32,616 bases of DNA, from positions 1-32,616 of the forward strand of contig JAUIFH010000015.1 of the NCBI GenBank assembly GCA_030429495.1, given 5' to 3'. The notes under the pieces are model-generated. The model had not been told where the DNA came from. It searched no databases and saw only the letters and a program-made list of their open reading frames with translations. A program made the position numbers and the translations under genes. The first letter of the stretch is position 1, and each line of letters opens with the position of its first letter. This DNA is from Alphaproteobacteria bacterium (GTDB taxonomy: Bacteria; Pseudomonadota; Alphaproteobacteria; Rhodobacterales; Rhodobacteraceae). Positions 7,977-18,651 of this stretch are shown here, in pieces.

Positions 7977-9530
7977 ATGTCGAGTGAATTGCGGCGCAAG
8001 CGGGCGGGCGGTCGCGCCGGTCATGCCGAACGCGCCGGCGGTAAGGCCATCGAGCAGATGCCCTGGCGTATCCCGTTCAATCCCGACCGGCCGATTGAGC
8101 CGCTTGGCCCCGACGGCGTCGCGGCGATCCACAAAGGCGCGATGCGGATCCTGAGCGAGATCGGCATCCGCTTCCTGAACGACGAGGCGCTGGCGATCTT
8201 CCGCGAGACGGGTTGCAAGGTGGACGGCGACACTGTCCGCATGGACGAGGATTTCGTGATGGAGATGGTCGGGCGCGCACCGGCCACGTTCTCCATCACG
8301 CCGCGCAATCCCGAACGCGTGCTGCCGATCGGCGGACAGGCGATCATCTTCGGCAATGTCTCCTCGCCGCCGAACTACTGGGATCTGGAACGCGGCAAGG
8401 TGCCGGGCTTCATGGAAGGGTTCCGCGACTTCATCAAGCTGACGCAGTATTTCAACTGCATCCACTTCGCGGGGGGCTATCCGGTGGAACCGGTGGACGT
8501 TCACGCCTCGGTCCGCCATCTCGATTGCCTCTATGAGAAGCTGACCCTGACCGACAAGGTCTGCCATGCCTATGCCTTGGGCAAGGAGCGGGTTGAGGAC
8601 GGGATGGAGATGGTGCGCATCGCTGGCGGGTTGTCGGATGAGGAGTTCCGCGCAACGCCCCGGATGTACACGAATATCAACTCCGTGTCGCCGTTGAAGC
8701 ACGATTTCCCGATGATCGACGGCGCGCTCCGGCTGGTCCGGAACGGTCAGGCGGTGATCGTCACGCCTTTCACGCTGGCCGGGGCGATGGCGCCGGTGAC
8801 GATGGCGGGTGCCGTCACGCTCTCGATCGCGGAGGCCCTGGCTGCCATCGCGCTGATGCAGTACGTCGCGCCCGGTGCGCCGGTGGGGATCGGCACCTTC
8901 ACATCGAACGTCGACATGAAGTCGGGCGCACCGGCTTTCGGCACGCCGGAATACATGCGCGCGACGCAGATGACCGGTCAGATGGCGCGGTTCTACAAGC
9001 TGCCGTTGCGCTCCTCCGGGGTCTGTGCGGCCAACGTGCCCGACGGTCAGGCCATGTGGGAGACGTGCAATTCGCTCTGGGCCGCGATGCAGTCGGGAAC
9101 GAACATGGTCTATCACGCGGCCGGCTGGCTCGAAGGCGGGCTGATCGCGAGCCCGGAGAAGTTCGTGATGGACTGCGAAGTGCTGCAGATGATGCAGCGC
9201 TACATGGAACCCGCGACTTGGGCGACAGCGCCCGAGGACATCGCCATCGACACGATCGCCGAGGTGGGGTCGGACGGCCATTACTTCGGATGCCAGCACA
9301 CTCAGGACCGCTACACGACCGCCTTCTACCAGCCGATCGCGTCCGACTGGCGCAACTACGAAGCGTGGCAGATCGACGGATCGGTCTGGACGGCCGAACG
9401 CGCACACAGGATTTTCAAGGCGATCCTCGCCGAGTTCGAAGCCCCCCCGATGGATGAAGGCATCCGCGATGAGCTTCAGGCCTTCGTCGCCCGGCGGAAG
9501 CAGGAGGGCGGCGCGCCCACCGATTTCTGA
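7977..9530 (+). CDS. MttB-superfamily trimethylamine/glycine-betaine methyltransferase-like protein
   Basis: A 517-residue member of the MttB superfamily (COG5598), cytosolic TIM-barrel methyltransferases that move a methyl group from a quaternary or tertiary amine to a corrinoid protein. Family-typical segments are seen: the N-terminal GVAAIHKGAMRILSEIGIRF, the central FTLAGAMAPVTMAGAVTLSI, and a C-terminal GHYFGCQHTQDRYTTAFYQP. The frame is open with no in-frame amber codon, so it belongs to the pyrrolysine-free branch, in which glycine-betaine and similar methyltransferases occur. GGAGGA six bases before ATG 7977 fixes the start; upstream in-frame ATGs lack this. No corrinoid protein or RamA activator is nearby, so the partner must be encoded elsewhere or the activity has changed. 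Confidence 0.87.
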   Translation: MSSELRRKRAGGRAGHAERAGGKAIEQMPWRIPFNPDRPIEPLGPDGVAAIHKGAMRILSEIGIRFLNDEALAIFRETGCKVDGDTVRMDEDFVMEMVGRAPATFSITPRNPERVLPIGGQAIIFGNVSSPPNYWDLERGKVPGFMEGFRDFIKLTQYFNCIHFAGGYPVEPVDVHASVRHLDCLYEKLTLTDKVCHAYALGKERVEDGMEMVRIAGGLSDEEFRATPRMYTNINSVSPLKHDFPMIDGALRLVRNGQAVIVTPFTLAGAMAPVTMAGAVTLSIAEALAAIALMQYVAPGAPVGIGTFTSNVDMKSGAPAFGTPEYMRATQMTGQMARFYKLPLRSSGVCAANVPDGQAMWETCNSLWAAMQSGTNMVYHAAGWLEGGLIASPEKFVMDCEVLQMMQRYMEPATWATAPEDIAIDTIAEVGSDGHYFGCQHTQDRYTTAFYQPIASDWRNYEAWQIDGSVWTAERAHRIFKAILAEFEAPPMDEGIRDELQAFVARRKQEGGAPTDF

Positions 9531-9623
9531 TCGAAGGCGCCGGCACCCGGAGGGAGAGGCGCGGATTCGGCCTTTCTTAAGACGCGTGCAGCTAGGCTTG
9601 CCCGGACGAAGGAAGGGCACGCC

Positions 9624-10205
9624 ATGCACGGTCTGATAAACCGGTCGATCCAATCATTCTTACGCGATACCTACGGCGGTGCGTTGTGGGATTCTGTCGC
9701 GGCCGACACCGGGATCGGCTCTCAGGGTTTCGAAGCCCTGATGAGTTACGATGACGCGTTGACCGACACTCTGATCGACGCGGCGGCCCTTCGCCTTTGC
9801 AAGCCGCGCGACGCGCTGCTGGAGGATGTCGGGATCTACCTGGTGGCGCGCGAGCCGCTGCGCCGTCTGCTGCGGTTCGGCGGCGTCGACTATGCCGATT
9901 TTCTGCAATCCCTTGACGAGCTGCCCGACAGGGTGCGGCTGGCGGTGCCGGAGCTTGAGATGCCGGACCTGTCGCTGACGGCCGCCGGCACGGGCCGGTT
10001 CCGGTTGACCTGCCGCGGTGGGCATCCGGGGTTCGCCGCCGTGTTCACCGGCATCTTGCGGGCGATGGCGGATGACTATGGCGCGCTGGTGCTGATCGAG
10101 GCTGGCGGTGGCGACGGTGATGCGGAAACGGTTGGCATCGAACTGCTCGAAGCACGCTTTGCCTCGGGGCGGCAGTTCGATCTCGCCCGACCAGTGCCTC
10201 GATGA
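9624..10205 (+). CDS. H-NOX (HNOB) fold protein lacking the heme-ligating histidine
   Basis: A 193-residue stand-alone H-NOX domain: the N-terminus MHGLINRSIQSFLRDTYGGA is typical of heme NO/O2-binding domains, and the DYADFLQSLDELPDRVRLAV segment aligns with the region carrying the proximal heme ligand. In heme-binding members that segment reads LHxxV; here residue 101 is Pro. The YxSxR heme-propionate motif is also gone, replaced by Cys130-Arg-Gly-Gly-His134. The protein contains only two histidines (His2 and His134), so a canonical heme site is not possible. Start has AGGAAGGG upstream. Its stop overlaps the start of the diguanylate cyclase (ATGA), so the two proteins are made together and probably interact through the cyclase's HNOBA domain. 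The signal it senses is unknown. Confidence 0.82.
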   Translation: MHGLINRSIQSFLRDTYGGALWDSVAADTGIGSQGFEALMSYDDALTDTLIDAAALRLCKPRDALLEDVGIYLVAREPLRRLLRFGGVDYADFLQSLDELPDRVRLAVPELEMPDLSLTAAGTGRFRLTCRGGHPGFAAVFTGILRAMADDYGALVLIEAGGGDGDAETVGIELLEARFASGRQFDLARPVPR

Positions 10206-11257
10206 TGGATGGCGGCACGCATTCCGACTCGGCTACCGTGGGCGAGGGCGGCCTTGGCCGCTTGATGCCGATGCACCTTTGGATCGCGCCGAGCGGGCAC
10301 ATCCGCGGTGCCGGCCCGACGCTGCGAAAGCTCTGCTCAGAAACGGCGTTGCTCGGCGCGCGGTTCCTTGAAGTGTTCGCCGTGCACAAACCTCGGCCGG
10401 TGCAGTCGATGGAGGATCTGAGCCGCCTCGTGGGGCAGCGGTTGCATCTTTCCCTGCGCGGATCGCCACGCACCGCGCTGCGTGGCCTTGCCGTGCCGCT
10501 AGAGGGCGGGCAGGGGATGCTCATCAATCTGTCCTTTGGCATCGCTGTCGCGGATGCGGTACGGGAACATGCGCTGACCAATGCCGACTTCGCGCCAACC
10601 GACCTTACCGTGGAACTGCTGTATCTGACCGAAGTGAAGGCTGCGGTGATGGAGGAGCTTGCGGCGCTCAACCGGCGCCTGAGGGCCGCGCAGCAGGCCG
10701 CGGAGAAACGCGCCCTGACGGATGTGTTGACCGGACTTGCCAACCGGCGCGCCCTTGAACTTGCGCTGGCGCGTGAAATTCGCGGCGTTGAGCGCGGCGC
10801 TCCGGGATTCGCGCTCGTTCAGCTCGACCTCGACCATTTCAAGTCGGTGAACGACACGCTGGGCCATGCCGCCGGCGATCGCGTGCTTGTTCGTGTCGCC
10901 GAGGTGCTGCGTAACGCAACACGAGGGCATGACACCATTGCGCGGATTGGCGGTGACGAATTCGTGCTGATCCTGCCCGGACCGGTGGATGACGCGATGG
11001 TCCGGCGCATCGCCCGCCGGATCATCGAGGGGTTGGAACAGCCGATCCTGTATGATGGCCGTCCCTGTCGCGTGTCGGCCAGCGTCGGGGCGGCGCTGTC
11101 GGCCAGCTACGAGAGGCCAGACCCCGACCGGATGCTCAGTGATGCCGACGCCGCTCTCTATCAGTCCAAGCATCGCGGGCGCGCGCGCTACACGATTCAT
11201 TCCACGGCGCCGCTACCATCGGCGCAAGGCAAAACAGGCGGGACGGACGAAGGCTAG
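10202..11257 (+). CDS. HNOBA-GGDEF diguanylate cyclase
   Basis: A 351-residue cytosolic protein. Residues about 20-140 look like the H-NOX-associated (HNOBA) PAS-like domain of soluble guanylate cyclases (GRLMPMHLWIAPSGHIRGAG; LINLSFGIAVADAV). A coiled-coil linker at about 140-170 (EELAALNRRLRAAQQAAEKR) leads to a GGDEF domain with signature GGDEF at 250-254 and an RxxD inhibitory site (Arg241-Asp244). It should convert GTP to c-di-GMP under control of the H-NOX-fold protein encoded just upstream with a 4-bp overlap. This is the c-di-GMP counterpart of a split soluble guanylate cyclase. The GGDEF call is firm; the HNOBA call rests on sequence pattern and pairing. Confidence 0.86.
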   Translation: MMDGGTHSDSATVGEGGLGRLMPMHLWIAPSGHIRGAGPTLRKLCSETALLGARFLEVFAVHKPRPVQSMEDLSRLVGQRLHLSLRGSPRTALRGLAVPLEGGQGMLINLSFGIAVADAVREHALTNADFAPTDLTVELLYLTEVKAAVMEELAALNRRLRAAQQAAEKRALTDVLTGLANRRALELALAREIRGVERGAPGFALVQLDLDHFKSVNDTLGHAAGDRVLVRVAEVLRNATRGHDTIARIGGDEFVLILPGPVDDAMVRRIARRIIEGLEQPILYDGRPCRVSASVGAALSASYERPDPDRMLSDADAALYQSKHRGRARYTIHSTAPLPSAQGKTGGTDEG

Positions 11258-11312
11258 CCCCGGCCAGCCGGTGGTCGCCCGATCAACCGAGGTCAACAAA
11301 GACACGGGGCGG

Positions 11313-11873
11313 TCAGCGCCGTAGCGTTGTCGCGATATCCGCGGCAAGGCGTGCGATGGCCTCTCCGCTCGCCGCGGCGATACCGGCCGAGCCGGGCGTC
11401 GTGATCGTGACGAGGATGTCGAAGCGGACAAGCCGTTCGCGGATGATACCGTCGGGCGAGGCAATCGCGTACTGCCCGGACAGTTCGAACACGCCGTCGG
11501 CGCGGGCCAGCATCCGTTCAACCCGAAGGTCGATCCGGGCCTGCGCCGGCTCGTCAAGGGGCCACGGCTCTGCCGCGACCGTCGCCGTCGTGGCGAGGTC
11601 GAGGCTGCGGGCAAGCGCGGTCGTCACCGCGCGAACCGGATCGTCCGCCCAGAGCGCGTCGTCGAGATTGTGCAGCGCGCCGCCCTCGTCCTGCTGCGCG
11701 ATCTCGATCGCGGCCGCATGCCCCGGCAGCGACGCCTCGCGCACCTCGATCGTCGAGACGCGCACCGGCGTTTGGGTGGCCGCCGCAGGCGGGTCGATCA
11801 GGAACCGCGCCGAGTTGTCGGCGCAGGCCGGAAGCAGAAGGAGGAGACCGAGGAATACAGCGGAACGCATCAC
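11313..11873 (-). CDS. pqiC: PqiC/ABC-type transport auxiliary lipoprotein
   Basis: A 186-residue lipoprotein with a signal peptide and lipobox LLPAC (lipidated Cys at about residue 17), followed by a domain of the PqiC/DUF330 type. In the Pqi system it sits in the outer membrane and joins the periplasmic PqiB tunnel to it. The GTG at 11873 has AGGA seven bases upstream and is followed at once by an in-frame ATG at 11870, either of which could be used. It follows pqiB by one base and is the last gene of the four-gene operon. It converges on the diguanylate cyclase across 55 bp with no clear terminator. Confidence 0.85.
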   Translation of the reverse strand: MMRSAVFLGLLLLLPACADNSARFLIDPPAAATQTPVRVSTIEVREASLPGHAAAIEIAQQDEGGALHNLDDALWADDPVRAVTTALARSLDLATTATVAAEPWPLDEPAQARIDLRVERMLARADGVFELSGQYAIASPDGIIRERLVRFDILVTITTPGSAGIAAASGEAIARLAADIATTLRR

Positions 11874-11874
11874 A

Positions 11875-13959
11875 TCACCGTCCTGTCAGAAGCGAGTTCG
11901 GATTTCGCTCGATCGCGCGGGCAAGCTGGCTGACCGCACGGGCCGCGCTGCGCACTTCACGCAACGCGGCGAGCGTCTCTTCGTTGAAGGCCGAGCGGTC
12001 GCCGTAGGCGGCAAGCAGGGCTTCGGACCGGGCCACCAGCTGTTCGAGCCGGGCCGAAAGGTCGGGCAGGCCTTCGGCGGCCTCGGCGACTGCGTCGGCC
12101 GCACTGCGCGCCGACGCCATCGTGGCATTGGCGTTCTCGACCGCGCCGCCTTCGCGCAGGTCCGCCAGCGTCGCACGAATCTCGCCCAGGGCCGCGTTGA
12201 GCGAGGGCGGAAGGTCGCGTGCGGCGTCGGTGCCCAGCACCTTGTCCGCGCTGTCAAGCACGCGGGTCGCGGCAGCCACGAGTTCCTCGGCCTCGAGCGA
12301 ATTGGCTTTTGCCGCGACGGCCCGCAGGTCTTCGACAAGGGCAGGAAATTTTTCTGACGCGGTGGCAATGTTCGCGGCCGCCGCGTCGGCGCGCGCGAGG
12401 GCAGAGGCGAGGTTTTCGAGCGTGCCGCCTTCTTTCAGTTCGGCCACCACAGCCCGCAGGTCGGCCACGGCGGCACGGATATCGCCGGGCAGGGCGCGGG
12501 TCGCCTCGTCATTGACCAGCGCGCGGGTGTCTTCCAGCAGTGCCACGACCGCATCGGGCGCCGCGCGTGTGCTTTCGGCCGATGCCACGGACTCGATCGA
12601 GGCCATCAGGCTGATCGCCTGGTTGATCAACTCCTCGATCGGGAGCGAGTTGATGCGCTCCAGCACGCCCTCCGCCGTCGCGGTGAAATCCGGCAGGTTG
12701 GACACAACGCTTGGCAGCACCGGCACCGGGGTCGCATCGCGCAGGAATACGGCCGGTTCGGCATCCGGGATCTCGACCAGTTCGACGATCAGCGCTGAGG
12801 AGAAGAGGTTGGCGGCGGCAAGGCGCGCCCGCAGCCCGTCCGCGACTGCGGAATCGAGAAAGTCGAGCACCTCGGCCTTGCCGGCGGCCAGCGGCAGGCC
12901 AAGCCGGTCGGGTTCGATCGCGAGATTGGCGAGCAGCCGGATCTTCGGACCGTCGCCCGAATCCTCGATATCTGCCGAGATCGTCGAGACCTCACCCACC
13001 TTCAGCCCGCCATAGGTGACATCTGCGCCGGGTTCGAGGCCGCCGAGGGATTCGCCGAATTCGGCCGCGACGGTCACGGCATTGGCCGTCGAGCGGGCGA
13101 AGAGGCTACGACGCGCCTCGGGTTCGTCGGGATAGATCTGGAACACGTGACCCGCGCTCACCGGGAGGCCGCCTTCGTAGATCGTATCGAACTCGACGCC
13201 GCCGGCGACGACGGAGGCAAGCGAATCGAAATCAAGCGTCAGGCCAGCGCCGCCGAGCGATACGGAGAAGCCCGACGTGTCCCAGAATCGCGTGGCGGAG
13301 TTCAGCCGCCGGTCGTGCGGCGCCTCGATGAAGGCGTCCACGACGATCGCGTCGCTGGAGACGGTCAGGCGGGGGCGCTCAAGACGGCCGACCTCGATCC
13401 CGTGGAAGAAGACCGGCGCGCCCTCCGAGATCAGGCTGCCATCGGTCGTGACAAGGCTGATCCTCTTCCCCGCGCGGCCGGGCTGAACCAGTGGCGGCCC
13501 GTCGGCACCTTCGAATGACTGGCGTGCCTCACTCTGTTCCTGATCCCATGCGCCCTCGATATAGACGCCGGAAAGCACGGTAGAGAGCCCGGAGATGCCG
13601 CGCGCGCTGACCTTGGGGCTGACGACCCAGAACTGCGCGTCGTCATCGAGGAACGGGGCGACGTCCTTGTCGACGCGGGCCCGGACGAGAACCTTGGTGA
13701 GATCCTCGGTGAAGGTCACATGCTCCACGGTTCCGATCACCACGTCGCGAAAGCGCAGCGTTGTTTCGCCGGGCGTGACGCCGGACGCGCTCTGGAAGGT
13801 GATCGTGATGGCAACGCCCCGATCGGAGAAATTCTGCCACGCGAGGGCAAGGGACACGACAAGCGCGAGAATCGGGACAAGCCAGACAAAAGACAGATTG
13901 CGCCAGAACGAAGGTTTGGCAGTGCTGACATCGAGTTCGGCGGGCGCGGGATCGGTCAC
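11875..13959 (-). CDS. pqiB: PqiB, MCE-domain intermembrane transport protein
   Basis: A 694-residue protein with a short N-terminal tail, one membrane helix at about residues 20-43 and three MCE/MlaD domains (about 45-150, 160-270 and 290-400). Each carries the family's VxxxGxxVGxVxxv pattern, e.g. RFRDVVIGTVEHV, FFHGIEVGRLERP and TYGGLKVGEVSTI. The C-terminal 280 residues are long Ala/Glu-rich helices that form the coiled-coil needle in PqiB. The protein spans the periplasm and carries lipids between membranes. Start is a GTG that overlaps the pqiA stop by 4 bp (GTGA). The C-terminal half is made of repeated segments of about 85 residues with similar wording (AxAxxxLRAVVAELKEGGTLEN and kin). 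Confidence 0.92.
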   Translation of the reverse strand: MTDPAPAELDVSTAKPSFWRNLSFVWLVPILALVVSLALAWQNFSDRGVAITITFQSASGVTPGETTLRFRDVVIGTVEHVTFTEDLTKVLVRARVDKDVAPFLDDDAQFWVVSPKVSARGISGLSTVLSGVYIEGAWDQEQSEARQSFEGADGPPLVQPGRAGKRISLVTTDGSLISEGAPVFFHGIEVGRLERPRLTVSSDAIVVDAFIEAPHDRRLNSATRFWDTSGFSVSLGGAGLTLDFDSLASVVAGGVEFDTIYEGGLPVSAGHVFQIYPDEPEARRSLFARSTANAVTVAAEFGESLGGLEPGADVTYGGLKVGEVSTISADIEDSGDGPKIRLLANLAIEPDRLGLPLAAGKAEVLDFLDSAVADGLRARLAAANLFSSALIVELVEIPDAEPAVFLRDATPVPVLPSVVSNLPDFTATAEGVLERINSLPIEELINQAISLMASIESVASAESTRAAPDAVVALLEDTRALVNDEATRALPGDIRAAVADLRAVVAELKEGGTLENLASALARADAAAANIATASEKFPALVEDLRAVAAKANSLEAEELVAAATRVLDSADKVLGTDAARDLPPSLNAALGEIRATLADLREGGAVENANATMASARSAADAVAEAAEGLPDLSARLEQLVARSEALLAAYGDRSAFNEETLAALREVRSAARAVSQLARAIERNPNSLLTGR

Positions 13960-14591
13960 GTGTCGTCGGCCTCGTATGCGTCCCAGAGAAGTCTGGGGTC
14001 GATGTTCTGCGCGGAAATCATGGTGAAAGCAACCGAAAGTGCGAAGCTGACGGCCGCGATGCCCGGATTGATGGTGGCGACGAAATCGAACCTTACCAGC
14101 GCGGCGAGGATCGCCACCACGAAGACGTCGATCATCGACCAGCGGCCGATGAACTCGACCACTTCGTAGAGGTGCTGGCGACCATGGCCACGGATTGTAA
14201 CCGCCGTTCGCATCGAGATCGCGAGATAGGCAATCGCGATGAACTTGCCGATCGGGATCAGCACCGATGCGGTGAACACGATGAGCGCGACGCCCCAGGA
14301 ACCGTGATCCAGAAGCTCGATCGCGCCGCCGACGATCGTGTTCTCCTGCCGCTTTCCGAAGGTCTGGGTCAGCAGCATCGGGTAAACATTGGCGGGGATA
14401 TACGCGATCATGCCGGCGATGAGCCACGCCCAGACGCGTTGCAGGCTGCCGACGTCGCGGCTGGAAAGGGCGCTGCCGCAGCGCCGGCAATGGTGCTCGT
14501 CGGCAAGGTGAACGCGCCCGCAGCGCGTACAGCCGATCAGGCCGGCGCGCCGTGCGGTCAGGACCGCGTGCGTTCTTCGAGCGTTTTCCAT
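13956..14591 (-). CDS. pqiA: PqiA-type membrane protein, second half-size subunit
   Basis: A 211-residue protein with a zinc ribbon at residues 21-41 (CTRCGRVHLADEHHCRRCG) and then four hydrophobic helices, including the PqiA signature AYIPANVYPMLLTQTFG. It corresponds to the C-terminal half of the two-lobed PqiA/YebS proteins of enterobacteria. PqiA is the inner-membrane partner that feeds lipids to PqiB. The best in-frame ATG, 14591, overlaps the upstream gene by 34 bp and has only a weak ribosome-binding site, suggesting coupled translation. It overlaps pqiB by 4 bp. Confidence 0.88.
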   Translation of the reverse strand: MENARRTHAVLTARRAGLIGCTRCGRVHLADEHHCRRCGSALSSRDVGSLQRVWAWLIAGMIAYIPANVYPMLLTQTFGKRQENTIVGGAIELLDHGSWGVALIVFTASVLIPIGKFIAIAYLAISMRTAVTIRGHGRQHLYEVVEFIGRWSMIDVFVVAILAALVRFDFVATINPGIAAVSFALSVAFTMISAQNIDPRLLWDAYEADDT

Positions 14592-15208
14592 ATTGTCAGT
14601 CTGCACATGAAGTTGTCTTTCAGCACCGTCACGAGGACGAGCGCGGCGAAGGCCCAGAAGGCCGGGCCGAGTGTCACAGTAGCGAGCCCCGCGACCTTCA
14701 CCAGCGCGACGGCCACGCCGATGATGAAGATTTCGGCCATTGCCCAAGGCTTCGTCGCCTCGGCCCAGCGGAAGGCCCGTATTGCGTGGCGCGCCGGGTG
14801 CCAGCCAAGCGCCATCGGGGCGAGCGCGTAGGTGATCGCCAGAAGGCGGCCGAGCGGCAGGATCACGATCAGGAGCGCGACCGCGACCGAGAGCGGCAGC
14901 ATCCCGCCTTCCGAAAAGGCCATGACCGCACCGAGAACGGAACTCTGACGGCTGAGGCCGCCGGCATGAAGCTGGAGGAAAGGAAAGAAGATCGCCGCGA
15001 CCATCAGGACCGCCGCAGTCGCGGCGAGCATCACGATCTGCGTCATCGCGCCCTTGCGCGGCGTCATCAGGACGGTATGGCACCGGCTACAGCGTGCGCG
15101 GGCGCCGGCCGGGACGTCGGTGATGTGATGAAGCGCGTCGCAGGTCGGGCAGGCGATGAGGTCGTCGACCATGGCCGTTGCAGCCTGCTGCGATGGGTCC
15201 TGTGCCAT
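14558..15208 (-). CDS. pqiA: PqiA-type membrane protein, first half-size subunit
   Basis: A 216-residue protein with an N-terminal zinc ribbon (CPTCDALHHI and CSRCHTVL, about residues 20-47) and four membrane helices, including FPFLQLHAGGLSRQSSVLGA, which matches the first lobe of PqiA. Together with the next gene it makes up the content of a full-length PqiA, so PqiA is encoded here as two polypeptides. First gene of the pqi operon, 73 bp after the oxyR stop on the same strand; an AGG-containing ribosome-binding site precedes ATG 15208. Confidence 0.88.
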   Translation of the reverse strand: MAQDPSQQAATAMVDDLIACPTCDALHHITDVPAGARARCSRCHTVLMTPRKGAMTQIVMLAATAAVLMVAAIFFPFLQLHAGGLSRQSSVLGAVMAFSEGGMLPLSVAVALLIVILPLGRLLAITYALAPMALGWHPARHAIRAFRWAEATKPWAMAEIFIIGVAVALVKVAGLATVTLGPAFWAFAALVLVTVLKDNFMCRLTIWKTLEERTRS

Positions 15209-15281
15209 GCCTGCCTTTCATCCCGACTGCCGCGCGCGCGGTCAGCGGCCGGGCCTCGCGGTCCTTACCCTATACATGACT

Positions 15282-16235
15282 TCACGCGGGACTTGAAAGC
15301 GCGCGCGTCGGATGGCCCTGCGCCGCGCCGTCATGGCTTTCGCGCAGCGCTTCGGCAGAATCGCGGACCACGTCCGCGATCTGCATCAACTGTCTGGCAA
15401 GCGGGCTGGTGCTGCGCCAGATCATCCCGATCGTACGCTCGGGCTGCGGGTCGCCGAACCGCGCCACCGATACCGGCGCTGACCGTGTTTCCACCGATAC
15501 GGCCATTTCCGGGATCAGGGTGACGCCAATCCCGGCGCCGACCATCTGAACAAGGGTCGAGAGCGAACTGCCATCCAGGATCTCTCTCGGCAGCGCCGCG
15601 CCAAGATTGCAGAACGACAGGGCCTGATCGCGAAAGCAGTGGCCTTCCTCAAGCAGCAGCAGCCGCATCTCGCGCAGCATGTCGCGGTCCGGCACCGGCT
15701 TTTCGGCATCCTCGCCGGAGCGGACCAGAACGAAACTTTCCTTGAAAAGCGCGACCTCGGTCAGCGTCGGTTCCGACACCGGAAGCGCCACGATCGCCGT
15801 GTCGAGCCTGCCTTCGGCAAGTTCCTGGAGCAGTTTCGGCGTCACAGTCTCGCGGACATGGATGTCCAGCCCGCTGTATTGCCGCGAGAGATTGCCGACG
15901 ATCGTCGGCAGCAGATAAGGCGCAATCGTCGGAATCACTCCGATCCGCAGCCGCCCCACAAGCCGTTCGCGGGATGTCCGGGCGAGGTCCTCAAGTTCCT
16001 CCACCGAACGCAGGATATCGCGGACGCGCGGTGCGAATTCCTCTCCGAAACTGGTGAGCCGTACCTGCCGCGCGCTACGTTCGAACAAGGCGGTGCCAAG
16101 CGACGCCTCCATCTCCTTGATCTGCATCGACAACGCGGGCTGCGAGATAGCGCAGGCACTGGCCGCGCGTCCGAAATGGCCGAGAAGGGCGAGCGACTCG
16201 AAATAGCGAAGCTGCTTGAGGGTCAAATTTATCAT
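15282..16235 (-). CDS. oxyR: OxyR, peroxide-sensing LysR-type regulator
   Basis: A 317-residue LysR protein. Residues 1-60 hold the winged helix-turn-helix (RYFESLALLGHFGRAASACA, SQPALSMQIKEMEASLGTAL). The effector domain contains the OxyR-specific pair Cys200 in EEGHCFRDQ and Cys209 in SFCNLG, matching Cys199 and Cys208 of E. coli OxyR, which form a disulfide on peroxide exposure. This pair separates it from generic LysR proteins. It is divergent from katG across 187 bp, the classic arrangement in which OxyR activates katG and controls itself. Confidence 0.93.
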   Translation of the reverse strand: MINLTLKQLRYFESLALLGHFGRAASACAISQPALSMQIKEMEASLGTALFERSARQVRLTSFGEEFAPRVRDILRSVEELEDLARTSRERLVGRLRIGVIPTIAPYLLPTIVGNLSRQYSGLDIHVRETVTPKLLQELAEGRLDTAIVALPVSEPTLTEVALFKESFVLVRSGEDAEKPVPDRDMLREMRLLLLEEGHCFRDQALSFCNLGAALPREILDGSSLSTLVQMVGAGIGVTLIPEMAVSVETRSAPVSVARFGDPQPERTIGMIWRSTSPLARQLMQIADVVRDSAEALRESHDGAAQGHPTRALSSPA

Positions 16236-16248
16236 AACTGCAGATTAT
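16234..16248. promoter_or_regulatory. Candidate OxyR operator in the oxyR-katG intergenic region
   Basis: The 15-bp inverted repeat ATAA-CTGCAGA-TTAT fits the OxyR half-operator rule ATAG-N7-CTAT with two substitutions that keep its symmetry. It overlaps the oxyR start codon, a position that suits autorepression. A second, weaker AT-rich element follows toward katG (16253-16300, including GATAG at 16292), but it does not complete the four-part consensus convincingly. Seen: the palindrome. Inferred: that OxyR binds it. Confidence 0.5.
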
Positions 16249-16410
16249 AACAATAATCAGAAAATCCAACTTAAACTAATTGATCTGGTTTGATAGAACA
16301 CTCGCAACGGAGACGGGACAGCCCGGCCCTGCGGATCACGTTCGTGGCCACATGTCCGTTACGGTTTTCGCGGTGCCTGTCGCCAACAAGATCAACCAAT
16401 GCAGCCATGA

Positions 16411-18630
<2,220 letters not shown>

Positions 18631-18651
18631 GTGCGGCTGTCATGAAGAATG

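Noticed and set aside
7977-9530. Pyrrolysine-containing MttB
   Set aside because: The frame is fully open with no in-frame amber codon, and no pyl genes are present.
7938-9653. 571-codon open frame antisense to the MttB-like gene
   Set aside because: It lies opposite a well-supported gene; its product is His/Arg/Asp-rich with no domain, as expected for a GC-rich antisense shadow.
13960-14490. N-terminal extension of the pqiB frame
   Set aside because: The extension runs antiphase through pqiA; the GTG at 13959 with a GTGA overlap gives the expected PqiB length.
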